NCBI GenBank assembly: GCA_963803295.1
Contig: CAWDMC010000011.1
Coordinates: 62,001-126,000 of the forward strand
DNA: 64,000 nucleotides
DNA from: CAWDMC01 sp963803295
GTDB lineage: Bacteria; Acidobacteriota; Terriglobia; UBA7540
Direction of reading: 5' to 3'
Each line of letters starts with the position of its first letter. Position 1 is the first letter of the stretch. This document shows, piece by piece, positions 53,735-63,052 of this stretch. The notes under the pieces were generated by a model that saw only the letters and a list, made by a program, of their open reading frames with translations, was not told the origin of the DNA and ran no database searches. A program made the position numbers and the translations under genes.

Positions 53735-54490
53735 ATGCTCATGAAGCAATCTGTTAAGCCGGTTCAGTTGAAGCCTGCAACGCTGGAGGCCTTCGAGTCC
53801 TACATACAGGAGGCCGAAGCCGGAATGGAGAAGACGCTGAAGGGCGACGGGCCATTTCTGTGGGGTGACGCCGCCTCCGAGAGAGCACAGCGAGTCCGCA
53901 AGGGCGAAGTCGTAGCGCAGTTCTGGTCCGGCAAAGAGCCAGTCAAAGTGCCGGACGGTCTGATTCATGATTGGATTGGAGCCGCCTTTGCGTCCGGCAA
54001 GACGGTCAAAGAGACCCTGGCGTTGATCCAGGACTACAACAACCACAAGAATATCTACAAAACCGAGGTGATCGACTCAAAGCTGCTGAACCATCACGGC
54101 AACCATTTCCAGATCTACTTACGGCTTCTCAAGAAGAAAATCATCACGGTGGTGCTCGATACGGATCACGACGTGCACTATTCCTCTCTAGACGACACAC
54201 GCTGGCTCTGCCGCTCTTACACGACGCGGATTGCTGAAGTCGAAGACGCCGGAAAACCAAACGAGACGGTCCAGCCACCGGATGCGGGGTACGGGTTCTT
54301 GTGGCGTCTTTATTCCTACTGGCGATTCCAGGACAGAGACGCCGGCGTGCACCTACAGTGCAGGGCGATTTCACTGACCCGCGACGTGCCGGCCGGACTG
54401 CGATGGATCCTGGCGCCGATCATCCGCAGCCTTCCCCGGGAATCGCTCATGAACACTCTCAACTCAACCCGTCAGGCGCTTCCACATTGA
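53735..54490 (+). CDS. Hypothetical soluble protein
   Basis: This is a 251-residue protein. I chose the ATG at 53735 (AGGGGA upstream) because the longer frame from 53486 runs antisense through the hydrolase gene. I do not recognise a named family. Recurrent acidobacterial-type segments are LEAFESYIQEAEAGMEKTL, VPDGLIHDWIGAAFASGKTV, IYKTEVIDSKLLNHHGNHF and the end GLRWILAPIIRSLPRESLMN. The aromatic-rich middle (GYGFLWRLYSYWRFQDRDAG) and a terminal helical part resemble START-like lipid/polyketide cyclase-type proteins, but this is only an impression. Confidence 0.75.
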   Translation: MLMKQSVKPVQLKPATLEAFESYIQEAEAGMEKTLKGDGPFLWGDAASERAQRVRKGEVVAQFWSGKEPVKVPDGLIHDWIGAAFASGKTVKETLALIQDYNNHKNIYKTEVIDSKLLNHHGNHFQIYLRLLKKKIITVVLDTDHDVHYSSLDDTRWLCRSYTTRIAEVEDAGKPNETVQPPDAGYGFLWRLYSYWRFQDRDAGVHLQCRAISLTRDVPAGLRWILAPIIRSLPRESLMNTLNSTRQALPH

Positions 54491-54592
54491 ACGGCGCCTA
54501 GACCTGACTCGTTCCTGCGTTTCTGCCGGACACCCGATGCCGGTGAACATCATCGAGCTGGCCGCGAGTCCAATCCTGCGGTGTAAAGGCCC

Positions 54593-54868
54593 TCAGCTCG
54601 CGAAAGAAAATCGTGACGCCAGCTTCATCAGCTTAAGCACCCTATAAACATCGATGTTGACGCCGCGCAACACGACCTTGGCCCCCCTGCCGTCAGCGGC
54701 ACTGGCGAAGGTTTCCATGACTCTGAGATCGCTCGGATCGATGCGATTCACAGAAGAAAAATCCAGCCGCACTTCGCTCCCGGCACCGTCGAGTTTCTCA
54801 AGGGCCTCTTCGAAAGCGCGAACCATGCACTTTCCATCGATTTCATGCCACACCGCATTTGTTGCCAT
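54593..54868 (-). CDS. STAS-domain protein
   Basis: This 91-residue protein starts at the ATG at 54868 with GAAGGA upstream (54880 is an in-frame alternative too close to that site). The STAS fold is visible: EVRLDFSSVNRIDPSDLRVM, then ADGRGAKVVLRGVNIDVYRV and LKLMKLASRF. The usual Ser phosphorylation site of anti-anti-sigma factors lies in the D-x-S motif, here IDPSDLR. It could be an anti-sigma antagonist or a regulatory domain partner. It lies 18 bases after the adhE stop on the same strand, so it is likely in that operon. Confidence 0.85.
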   Translation of the reverse strand: MATNAVWHEIDGKCMVRAFEEALEKLDGAGSEVRLDFSSVNRIDPSDLRVMETFASAADGRGAKVVLRGVNIDVYRVLKLMKLASRFSFAS

Positions 54869-54886
54869 ATGCACAACCATCCTTCA

Positions 54887-57514
54887 CTATTTTTTGCCGG
54901 ATGCAACCGTTGCCTTCGCCAAGCCTCGCCCGTGGTAGGCACTCCACAAGAGATCGGCCAATTCACTCAGCAGTGGCATGCGAGGGTTTGTCGGACGCCA
55001 GGAGGGATCATCAAAGGCAATTTTGACCAAATCGGGCACCGCACGCTCAAATTCCTCTTTCGAGATCCCGAGTTCGGCGATCGAACGCGGAATTGCCAAT
55101 CGGTCGAGCAACTGCTCGATCGCCGCCACCAGGTTCTTCACTTTCTCCGCAATCGTGTGACCGCCCAGACCCAGCAAGTCAGCTATGAAAGCGTATTTCT
55201 TATGTGCCGCATACGCTCGCTGGTGCGGCGAAGGCATAAACTTCGTGGGCACCGAGGCGTTATAGGCGATGACATGAGGCAACAGGAGGGCATTGGCTCG
55301 ACCGTGCGCTACACCGAACCGCGCGCCGAAAGCATGAGCCAGGGCATGATTCACGCCTACGGAGGCGTTGGAAAACGCCAGCGCCGCGATGCAAGCCGCA
55401 TTGTGCATCATGCTGCGCGCCTCTTCATCACGAGGGTGCTCATAGGCGATGGGCAGGTATTTGAACACCAGGCGGATCGCCTGCATAGCATTGGCATCGG
55501 TGTAGGGCGAAGCGTAAACCGAAACTCCAGCCTCCAGGGCATGGGTCAAACAGTCAATGCCAGTGTCGGCGGTGAGGCCTTTCGGCATTGACATGACGAA
55601 CTGCGGATCGACGATAGCCACATCCGGACTCAGCGAGTAGTCGGCGAGTGTCACCTTACGCCCGTGTTCTTTGTCGAATAGGACGGCAAATGGCGTGACT
55701 TCGCTACCCGTTCCGCTGGTGGTGGGGACGGCGATTAATCGCACCTGGTTGGTCTTTTCGGTTGGGTACTGGACCACGCGCTTGCGGATATCCAGGAATG
55801 GCGATCCCAACTCCTCCAGATCAGCCTGAGGGAATTCGTACTTCAGTTTCATAATCTTCGCCGCATCCAACACCGAGCCGCCGCCCAAGGCGATGATTTG
55901 GTCTGCTTTGTAAAACTTGAGATCCTCGAGCCCTTGCATGACAACCTTCACTTCAGGCTCGGCCTCGGGAATCACAGTGACATGAACGTGGGTTCCCGGC
56001 GGCAGGCACCCCCGGATTATGTCGACGTGGCCAATTTGCTCCAAAACCGGATTGGTGACAATGATCGTTGAGCGCGAGGGGAATTGGCCAATATACCCCA
56101 CGGCGTTCATGTTGAAGTAAATCTGATTGGGAACGCGGAACCACATAGGCGCTTGCATCCTCCTCGCCACTCGTTTTACGTTCAGGTAATGATATACATT
56201 CACGTTATCCGTCGTGCTGTTACCGCCTCCCGTCCCGCATCCGAATGAGAAGGTAGGCACCATATCGTTGTAAACACCACCGATCGCTCCGACTGACCCC
56301 GGGGAATTCACAATGATCCGCCCGGCGTTGACCACTTCGCCGAACTTTCGGATGACCGCATCGTTCGACGAGAAAACGACCGCCGTATGTCCAAGCCCCC
56401 CGGCATGATTCACGTCGACACACACTTTCAGAGCCTCATCGACGGATTTCGCCCTATAAACCGCGAGCACGGGGAACAGTTTCTCGACCGACAGAGGATG
56501 TTCGCGACCCACACCTTGGATCGGCGCGATTAAGAGTTTGGTGTTTGGCTTGACCGAGAGACCGACAACGCGGGCGATATCGGTAGCCTTCTGGCCGACT
56601 GCCATGGGCCGCATGGATCCGGTTGCGGGATCGATCACCGTGCGGCTCAGCAACTCCGTTTCTTTCTCATTGCAGATGTGTGCGTCCAGGTCCGCAAATT
56701 TCTTTAGCACGAGGTCATAGATCTCATCATCGATCACCACCGTCTGCTCCGAGGCACAAATCGTCCCATTGTCGAATGTCTTGGAGGTGATGATATCGAC
56801 CACGGCCATGTCGAGGTCCGCCGTTTTTTCCAGATAGACGGGAGTATTACCCGGTCCTACGCCCAAAGCGGGTTTGCCGGAGCTATAGGCGGCTTTGACC
56901 ACACCCTGCCCGCCCGTGGCATCAATCAAGGCAACGTCTTTGTGCCGCATGAGGTAGGCGTTGTCTGCCAAAGTGGATGATTCGATGCAAGTAAAAACGC
57001 CTTCGGGCGCCCCGTGCTTCACCGCCGTCTCATACATGATCCGCACCGCCTCGTAGCAACAGTGCCCGGCTTTCGGGTGAGGGCTGAAAACGACCGCGTT
57101 CCGCGTCTTGATGGCCATGATGCACTTGAAGAGAACCGTCGCCGTGGGGTTCGTAATCGGAGTGAGCGAGAAGATGACCCCGATCGGTTCAGCCACTTCC
57201 ACCACCCCACGTTCCGGAAACTCACGAATCGCGCCAACCGTACGCTTGTCTTTGACATAATTGTAGACGAACTCAGTGGCCACCATGTTCTTAACGGCCT
57301 TGTCTTCCAGAACCCCGACCCGGGTTTCCTCAAATGCCAGGCGGGCCAGATCTTGAGCTTTTTCCATCCCCGCCATGGCCATCGCTTTAACAATGCCATC
57401 GACATCTTCTTGGGTGTATTGCGTAAAGACCGCGGCGGCGGTTCTGGCTTGACGGACTAGCCCTTCCAAGTAACCAATCCTGTCTTCGGTGAGGCTTGAA
57501 ACATTTTCTGCCAT
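54887..57514 (-). CDS. adhE: Bifunctional acetaldehyde-CoA/alcohol dehydrogenase
   Basis: This 875-residue AdhE has the full two-domain layout. I prefer the ATG at 57514, since GAAAGGA lies 11 bases upstream; 57535 is in frame but lacks a site. The N-terminal aldehyde dehydrogenase half has the catalytic Cys in DNGTICASEQTVV and a cofactor site near GVGPGNTPVYLEKTADLDMA. The C-terminal iron alcohol dehydrogenase half starts near GHVDIIRGCLPPGTHV. It shows ALGGGSVLDAAKIM, TSGTGSEVTPFAVL, and the metal ligands in DCLTHALEAGVSVYAS and NHALAHAFGARFGVAHGRAN. It converts acetyl-CoA to ethanol through acetaldehyde, using two NADH. In this organism it suggests fermentation under oxygen limitation. 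The STAS gene follows. Confidence 0.96.
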   Translation of the reverse strand: MAENVSSLTEDRIGYLEGLVRQARTAAAVFTQYTQEDVDGIVKAMAMAGMEKAQDLARLAFEETRVGVLEDKAVKNMVATEFVYNYVKDKRTVGAIREFPERGVVEVAEPIGVIFSLTPITNPTATVLFKCIMAIKTRNAVVFSPHPKAGHCCYEAVRIMYETAVKHGAPEGVFTCIESSTLADNAYLMRHKDVALIDATGGQGVVKAAYSSGKPALGVGPGNTPVYLEKTADLDMAVVDIITSKTFDNGTICASEQTVVIDDEIYDLVLKKFADLDAHICNEKETELLSRTVIDPATGSMRPMAVGQKATDIARVVGLSVKPNTKLLIAPIQGVGREHPLSVEKLFPVLAVYRAKSVDEALKVCVDVNHAGGLGHTAVVFSSNDAVIRKFGEVVNAGRIIVNSPGSVGAIGGVYNDMVPTFSFGCGTGGGNSTTDNVNVYHYLNVKRVARRMQAPMWFRVPNQIYFNMNAVGYIGQFPSRSTIIVTNPVLEQIGHVDIIRGCLPPGTHVHVTVIPEAEPEVKVVMQGLEDLKFYKADQIIALGGGSVLDAAKIMKLKYEFPQADLEELGSPFLDIRKRVVQYPTEKTNQVRLIAVPTTSGTGSEVTPFAVLFDKEHGRKVTLADYSLSPDVAIVDPQFVMSMPKGLTADTGIDCLTHALEAGVSVYASPYTDANAMQAIRLVFKYLPIAYEHPRDEEARSMMHNAACIAALAFSNASVGVNHALAHAFGARFGVAHGRANALLLPHVIAYNASVPTKFMPSPHQRAYAAHKKYAFIADLLGLGGHTIAEKVKNLVAAIEQLLDRLAIPRSIAELGISKEEFERAVPDLVKIAFDDPSWRPTNPRMPLLSELADLLWSAYHGRGLAKATVASGKK

Positions 57515-57636
57515 AGTTTCGAACGTCCTTTCCATTCTCGCTTGATGGATAATCAGGTTTTGCCTTGGAGCAAATCCTGCTGCCTTGGCTCCTCGACACG
57601 ACGGCAGTTTTGGACCTGCAGGCTAATCCGTCTTCA

Positions 57637-59337
57637 TCAGGCAGCATGCCTGGTGTTCGCCATGGCCGATGGCGTCGCTTGCGGCCTTGCCGCCCGTTTC
57701 GCTCGTTCTGAAGGCGGCGTCTGACCAGCCTTCACTTTGAGCGGCTTCGTACCCGCGGGTCCGGCGTCTTGCGGCGGTCCGGTCTTTCTTGACCCTGCCC
57801 GTTTGGCTCCGGCGGCCCGGCGGATTTCCTTAAACGACAAGTAAAGAAAGTCGCGCAATCGGTCGACGTCCGAAGCCACGTGGGCGTCCGCGATGAGTCC
57901 GAAGAACAGCTTTCCGTCATAGCTCTCGACCGCAACGTTGACCCCGAGATCCCAGCCCGTGGGCACCTGGGGATAAGAGGCCAGCATCCGCCTGCCCGCC
58001 GCATAAAGAGGCACTGGCGATCCGGGCACGTTGGTGCAGATCATGTTCAAGAGCGGAACCGGCAGTATGAACTCCGGGATGCCTTTCCACAGGAGCGCCT
58101 GAAGGGGAGGAGGGGCGGCAGCGACGCAGGCGGCAGCCAAGGCCACCATTCGGGCTGCCCCTGAACGTTTCATGGTCTCCGTTCTTAATGCGACCGCCCG
58201 CAGCGTTCGGAGCGGACCGCGCACGTCCATGGGCAACGCCACCGGCATAAACGAGAGCTGGTTGCCCAAGACCGCGCCCTGATCGGCGCCTGCACTCGGT
58301 GTCCTCAGGCTAACCGGACAAACCACGCGTACGAAGCGGTTGACGGTCGTCTCGCCGTGGAGCCTCACATAGTGCGCGAGCGCACGGAGGACGATCGTCA
58401 GAACAACGTCGTTCAGAGTAGCACTCGCCACCTCGCGGATGGACTCTACCTCAGTCAGGTTGAATTCCGCCCAGCAGAATTTGCGGTCACCGCTGCAGGG
58501 CTTATTGAACGGAAGCCTCTCCACGGACGCTGCCAATTCCGGCAGCAGACCCTTGAGGCCCTTGAGCCCGTCGCGCATCCGGTCGGTCATCAGGGACTCC
58601 GCGAAAGCGAGAATCCCTGCCTCGGCCGCGATTAAGCCCTTCAACGTACTCTGGACGCCTTCGCCGATTTCGTCTTTCAAGCTGCGCGACGGTATGGCCG
58701 GAAGCTGAGCGTGGATTGGACTGGAACGTTCCAGCCGGGGAGGGGAGGAGCCCCCAGGGCTCTTGTCCAGCATTCCTTCAATTATCCGCAATCCTGCGAT
58801 GCCGTCGCATAGCGCATGATGCAGCCGCCAGATCATCGCCCCGCGTCCACCCTCGAGACCCTCAATGACGTGAACTTCCCAGAGCGGCTTGCGACGATCC
58901 AGGCGCCGGCTCAGATATTTCCCCATAAGGGCTTGCAGTTCCGCTTCTCCGCCTGGACTCACGAGCGTCATCGGGAAGATATGCCGCTTGATGTCGAAAT
59001 GCGGGTCGTCCTCCCAGGTGGGCAGGCCGAGGTTCATTGGCGGCGTCATCACCACCTGACGAAGGCGCGGGAACTGGTCCAGCCTGGATTGGATGGTGGC
59101 CACGAATGTGTCAAAAGGTATGGGGCCGTCGAAGATACTGAGGCTGGCAATGGCTAAGGGCAGTTCCGGTCCTTCCAGGTAGATGAAAGCGGCGTCCGTC
59201 GGGGAAAGGCGCTGCGAAACCCGCTTACCTACACTCTTCCGCTGGGTTTCACTACCCTGCCCGCCCGCTCTGCGGCTTGCTGCTCCGTCATCTCGTCTAT
59301 TTCGATTACCCGCTCCGGACTCTCGGCTCGTCGTCAT
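57637..59337 (-). CDS. Wax ester synthase/diacylglycerol acyltransferase (WS/DGAT)
   Basis: This 566-residue acyltransferase starts at the ATG at 59337 with GAGGAGGGG upstream. After an N-terminal low-complexity basic region of about 45 residues, the catalytic domain shows LSPTDAAFIYLEG, the active-site HHALCDGIAG (HHxxxDG), and the C-terminal blocks VVCPVSLRT and LNMICTNVPGSPVPLYAAGR, as in the WS/DGAT family. It also ends with a basic low-complexity tail. It joins acyl-CoA to long-chain alcohols or diacylglycerol for storage lipid. A hydrophobic patch supports membrane association. The neighbouring adhE is not known to be linked functionally. Confidence 0.92.
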   Translation of the reverse strand: MTTSRESGAGNRNRRDDGAASRRAGGQGSETQRKSVGKRVSQRLSPTDAAFIYLEGPELPLAIASLSIFDGPIPFDTFVATIQSRLDQFPRLRQVVMTPPMNLGLPTWEDDPHFDIKRHIFPMTLVSPGGEAELQALMGKYLSRRLDRRKPLWEVHVIEGLEGGRGAMIWRLHHALCDGIAGLRIIEGMLDKSPGGSSPPRLERSSPIHAQLPAIPSRSLKDEIGEGVQSTLKGLIAAEAGILAFAESLMTDRMRDGLKGLKGLLPELAASVERLPFNKPCSGDRKFCWAEFNLTEVESIREVASATLNDVVLTIVLRALAHYVRLHGETTVNRFVRVVCPVSLRTPSAGADQGAVLGNQLSFMPVALPMDVRGPLRTLRAVALRTETMKRSGAARMVALAAACVAAAPPPLQALLWKGIPEFILPVPLLNMICTNVPGSPVPLYAAGRRMLASYPQVPTGWDLGVNVAVESYDGKLFFGLIADAHVASDVDRLRDFLYLSFKEIRRAAGAKRAGSRKTGPPQDAGPAGTKPLKVKAGQTPPSERAKRAARPQATPSAMANTRHAA

Positions 59338-59627
59338 CGGATTCCCCTCCTCAAGCCCTGGGAAGATGACCAATTAATCGTGCCGCCTGAAAACTGTTTA
59401 AGGCCGGTCACCTTGGGCCTACCAACCTTTGCTCTGCGATGGCAATCTGTCGATTACCTCCCGTTCCGAGCTGGGACAAAAGCAACTAGATATCTAATAT
59501 CCTAATCTGGCAAACCGCCGCTGTGACTGCCGTCACAGGCGAGCACAATATTTTCGGGCGCCTAGCGGTGAGCGCGGGCACGTCCGAAGCGTGTAGGTCA
59601 TCTTGGAAAACTCGCAACCCTGGGAAT

Positions 59628-62168
59628 TTATAGGATGCTGACCGGGTCCATGTCGATGATTACCGACTTGGCGGGAACGCCCTGCCGATCGAGCTCATCG
59701 ACAAGTTGCCGCAGGATATTGTTCAGGCGGGTGCGGGATCGCGCTTTAAGAAGAAATTGGATGCGGTAGCGCTTGTCCAGACGAGCCAGGGGTGCGGGCG
59801 CGGGACCTTGAATTCGCATATCACGCGATTCGCCTACGACCGTCTCGAGGAACTTGCCGATATCCGCAGCGACCCGCGCAGCCTTCTCCAGGCTGGGGTC
59901 CTGGGCAATGACATTGGCCAACGCCGCGGCGGGCGGATAGTGCATCATGCGCCGGAATCCCATCTCCTTGGCAAAGAAAGCCTCATAGTTCTGCTGGGCC
60001 GCCAGGCGGATCGCGTAGTGTTCGGGGTAGAAGGTCTGTACCAGGACGCGGCCGGGAGCATCGCCGCGCCCGGCACGTCCCGCCGCCTGGGTTAAAAGCT
60101 GAAAGCTCCGCTCAGCAGATCGAAAATCAGGCAAGGCCAATCCCATGTCGGCGGAGGCCACGCCTACCAAGGTCACACCCGGAAAATCGTGGCCCTTGGC
60201 GATGAGCTGAGTGCCCACCAGAATATCGATCCGGCCACGGCGGAACTCCGCGAGGAGCTTGCGAAAATGGCCGCGCCGAGCCACCGTGTCGCGATCCACC
60301 CGCTCGACCCGCGCTCCGGGAAACAACTCGGCCAAGCGCGTTTCGATCTTCTCCGTACCCTCGCCCACGTACTGCAGGAACTCGCTCGAGCAGGCAGGAC
60401 AGTGGGTGGGCACTTGGCGGCTGAATCCGCAGTAGTGGCAGAGCAGGCGGTGCTCACGCTTATGATAGGTGAGTGAAATGGAGCAATTCTCGCAGCGCTC
60501 GGTTTCGCCACAGCTGCGGCACAGCAGGAACCAGGAGTAACCGCGCCGGTTCAGCAGGATCATGGTCTGAGCGTGAACTTCGATCTGCCGCTCGATCTCA
60601 TCATGCAGGCGGCGCGAAACCGGCGCCTTCGTGAAGGTCTGGCGGAACTCCTCGCGCATGTCGACGATCTCAACGCTGGCCAGCGGCCGATTGCCTATGC
60701 GTTCCTTCAACTCCGAGAGGTGATACTTTCCTTCCTTAGCGTTCGCGTAGGATTCAAGCGAGGGCGTGGCCGAACCCAACACGCAGGCGCAACCGGCCAG
60801 GCGCGCTCGCACTACGGCGACATCGCGCCCGTGATAGCGGGGCATCTCCTCCTGCTTGTAGCTCGATTCATGCTCCTCATCAACGATCACCACCCCGAGG
60901 TTTGGGAGCGGCGCAAACACGGCGGAGCGCGTCCCCAGCACCACCTTGCGTTCGCCGCGCCTGGCTTGCCACCAGGCCTGGTGACGCTCGGTTTCGTTAA
61001 GCCCGCTGTGCAGCACGGCCACCTGATTGCCAAATCGCGTCTGGAACAACATCTCCACAGTAGGAGTCAGAGCGATCTCGGGAACAAGCATCAGTGCCGA
61101 GCGCCCGCGTTCAAGGGCCCGGGCCACCAGACGTAAATAGATCTCAGTCTTACCGCTGCCGGTGACGCCATAAAGCAGGGTGACGATGAACTGCCCGGCG
61201 TCGAGCCTGGGAGCGATCTCCTCAAGTACGGTCGCTTGCGCGGGCGTGAGATCGGGAGGCGTAGCGGCCCACGAACCGATCATCGGTAAGCCGTCCCGCT
61301 CCCCCTCAACCACTATAGGAGCCGCTTCCGATTGCGCCAGTTCCACCACGCCGGCTTTGCCGAGCCCACGCAAAGTCTCGAGGCTGGAGCCCGCCCGCTT
61401 GAGCAGCTCGCGATGATCCTCCGCCGGGCCGTGGTTTTTGAGCGCATCCAGAATACGAAGGGCTGCGGGCGAAAGCCGGACTTGGCGCTCGGGCATGGGG
61501 CCTTGCACCGCCGCCCGGGCGGTAACGGCCGTAACCCCGCCATCGGAAGCCAGCCGCACCGACAGGGTCGGCCGCCGTCCGCGGTCGCGTTCCACCTCCG
61601 TGATCACGATCAAACCCTCGTCGAGAGCGCGCGGAACCAGATCCGGCGGGGCGGCGGAGAATCGGGTGCGCACGGATTCGAGCGGTGCGCCTTCGGACTT
61701 CTTTGCCTGGTATTCATCCAGATACTGCAGAAGCTGGTTTTCAGGACCGCCGCGAGCTTCCTCAAGCAGGCTGTCACCTAGCTCCTCAAGCTTCATGCGG
61801 CCGCGGGAAGTGATCTCGACGAGGCGCGCTCGGCGGGTCTGCTTGCGTAAGGGCAACATCGCCCCAAAGACCTCGCCCGGAGGCGCCAGGTAGTAATCTG
61901 CGATCCAAAGTCCAAGCGCCAGCAGTTCCGGCGAAAGCAGCGGCTCCGGCTCAAGCACCCGCACGATGTCGCGTGCCGCGATACCCGGCGCGATCGAACT
62001 CACAAACTCGAGCGCGATCCCCAGCGCCCGCCGGTGTCCCAACGGTACGAGGACGCGCTGCCCGGTGCGTAGTTCCATCCCTGAAGGAACCCGATAAGTG
62101 AGGGGTTGCCGAATCGCTGTCATCACCGCGACTCGCACCAGAACGTCGGCAGGTTTTTTGGGTGACAT
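59628..62168 (-). CDS. priA: Primosomal protein N' (replication restart helicase)
   Basis: This 846-residue protein starts at the ATG at 62168; an in-frame alternative lies at 62195. PriA restarts stalled replication forks. The N-terminal 3'-DNA-binding domain (VAVMTAIRQPLTYRVPSGME and GHRRALGIALEFV) precedes the helicase: Walker A LLYGVTGSGKTEIYLRL, box II VVIVDEEHESSYKQ, and the motif GSATPSLESYANAKEG. The cysteine zinc module between the two helicase lobes is complete (LLCRSCGETERCENC, LLCHYCGFSRQVPTHCPAC). Motifs GTEKIETRLAELFPGARVER and LTQAAGRAGRGDAPGRVLVQ close the helicase core, and a C-terminal domain follows. It is a single-copy housekeeping gene, unlikely to be transferred. Confidence 0.97.
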   Translation of the reverse strand: MSPKKPADVLVRVAVMTAIRQPLTYRVPSGMELRTGQRVLVPLGHRRALGIALEFVSSIAPGIAARDIVRVLEPEPLLSPELLALGLWIADYYLAPPGEVFGAMLPLRKQTRRARLVEITSRGRMKLEELGDSLLEEARGGPENQLLQYLDEYQAKKSEGAPLESVRTRFSAAPPDLVPRALDEGLIVITEVERDRGRRPTLSVRLASDGGVTAVTARAAVQGPMPERQVRLSPAALRILDALKNHGPAEDHRELLKRAGSSLETLRGLGKAGVVELAQSEAAPIVVEGERDGLPMIGSWAATPPDLTPAQATVLEEIAPRLDAGQFIVTLLYGVTGSGKTEIYLRLVARALERGRSALMLVPEIALTPTVEMLFQTRFGNQVAVLHSGLNETERHQAWWQARRGERKVVLGTRSAVFAPLPNLGVVIVDEEHESSYKQEEMPRYHGRDVAVVRARLAGCACVLGSATPSLESYANAKEGKYHLSELKERIGNRPLASVEIVDMREEFRQTFTKAPVSRRLHDEIERQIEVHAQTMILLNRRGYSWFLLCRSCGETERCENCSISLTYHKREHRLLCHYCGFSRQVPTHCPACSSEFLQYVGEGTEKIETRLAELFPGARVERVDRDTVARRGHFRKLLAEFRRGRIDILVGTQLIAKGHDFPGVTLVGVASADMGLALPDFRSAERSFQLLTQAAGRAGRGDAPGRVLVQTFYPEHYAIRLAAQQNYEAFFAKEMGFRRMMHYPPAAALANVIAQDPSLEKAARVAADIGKFLETVVGESRDMRIQGPAPAPLARLDKRYRIQFLLKARSRTRLNNILRQLVDELDRQGVPAKSVIIDMDPVSIL

Positions 62169-62265
62169 CGGAGCTTGATTGTAACCGGGAAGCACCGTTC
62201 ATGACCACGCGGCGACAGGCGGGAAGGGCCCGATTCAAGGGGGCAGGGGAATTGTTCTTGACGTT

Positions 62266-62284
62266 GTGCCACATAATGTGCCAC
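62266..62284 (+). promoter_or_regulatory. Operator-like repeats upstream of the TA pair
   Basis: GTGCCAC occurs twice in direct orientation (62266-62272 and 62278-62284), and the centre CACATAATGTG is a near-perfect palindrome. It ends 10 bases before the antitoxin ATG at 62294, where an autoregulatory antitoxin would bind. Confidence 0.5.
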
Positions 62285-62293
62285 GCTTAGTTC

Positions 62294-62536
62294 ATGCCAA
62301 CCGTAAATATTCGGGGACTTCGGGACACGCGTCAGCTGAAAGCGTGGCTGCGCGCTGGCAAAACAGTCGAGCTTCGGGAGCGAGATCGCGTCATTGCGCG
62401 TATCGTGCCGGCGGAATCGCCGCGCCGCGCCCGCAAGTGGCCGGATTTTGCGGCGCGACGGAAGGAAATCTTTGGCAATCGGATTCTACCTGGAGCCGAT
62501 CTGCTCATTGAGGCGCGGGAGAGCGCGCGCTATTGA
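62294..62536 (+). CDS. Antitoxin of a VapBC-type pair
   Basis: This 80-residue protein is of the Phd/YefM or VapB-like type. The N-terminal fold VNIRGLRDTRQLKAWLRAGK followed by TVELRERDRVIARIVPAE is the antitoxin DNA-binding pattern. The C-terminal RRKEIFGNRILPGADLLIE would wrap the toxin. Its stop overlaps the start of the toxin gene by 4 bases (62533-62536), as is usual for translationally coupled pairs. The operator-like repeat upstream supports autoregulation. Confidence 0.85.
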   Translation: MPTVNIRGLRDTRQLKAWLRAGKTVELRERDRVIARIVPAESPRRARKWPDFAARRKEIFGNRILPGADLLIEARESARY

Positions 62537-62958
62537 GCGCCTATGCCGATACGAGCTTCTTTGTATCGCTCTACGTTGCCGATCAGCATACACCCGAGGC
62601 TGAACGCCGCATGGCTTCGAAGCCGTTACTTTGGCTGACGCCTTTGCATGAGGCGGAGTTTGCCCACGCTATCGAGCAGCACGTCTTCCGCGGCCACTTG
62701 TCGCTTCGGGAGGCCCAGCGTGTGTATTCGGATCTCGGTGACGACCGCAGAGCGGGACTATGGGTCGAAATAGACTTGCCGGACTTGGCGTTTGAGGTCT
62801 GCGCCCAACTAGCGCGGCGCCACGTGGCACGCCTTGGGAACCGTATGCTTGATACATTACACGTCGCCTGCGCTCTCGAGCTGAAGGCGGAACGCTTCTG
62901 GACCTTTGACGAGCGGCAATCGAAACTGGCTCAAGCCGAAGGTTTGAGCCTCGGCTGA
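62533..62958 (+). CDS. PIN-domain toxin (VapC-like ribonuclease)
   Basis: This 141-residue PIN-domain nuclease starts at a TTG overlapping the antitoxin stop. Acidic residues of the site are visible: D6 in SAYADTSFFVSLYVAD, E42 in TPLHEAEFAHAIE, D105 in RMLDTLHVACALE, and the last Asp in FWTFDERQSKLA. VapC toxins cut tRNA or rRNA and are neutralised by the partner antitoxin. The pair sits alone between priA and the MetF-like gene, as mobile stability modules often do. Confidence 0.9.
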   Translation: MSAYADTSFFVSLYVADQHTPEAERRMASKPLLWLTPLHEAEFAHAIEQHVFRGHLSLREAQRVYSDLGDDRRAGLWVEIDLPDLAFEVCAQLARRHVARLGNRMLDTLHVACALELKAERFWTFDERQSKLAQAEGLSLG

Positions 62959-63052
62959 GGGGGCGAAGCGGCAACCCTCAACTATTAGGCCCTGACATCT
63001 CAAGGCGATCCGGGCTTCTGAGGGGCTGCGGCAGGGCGGGTCGAAATCCGGC

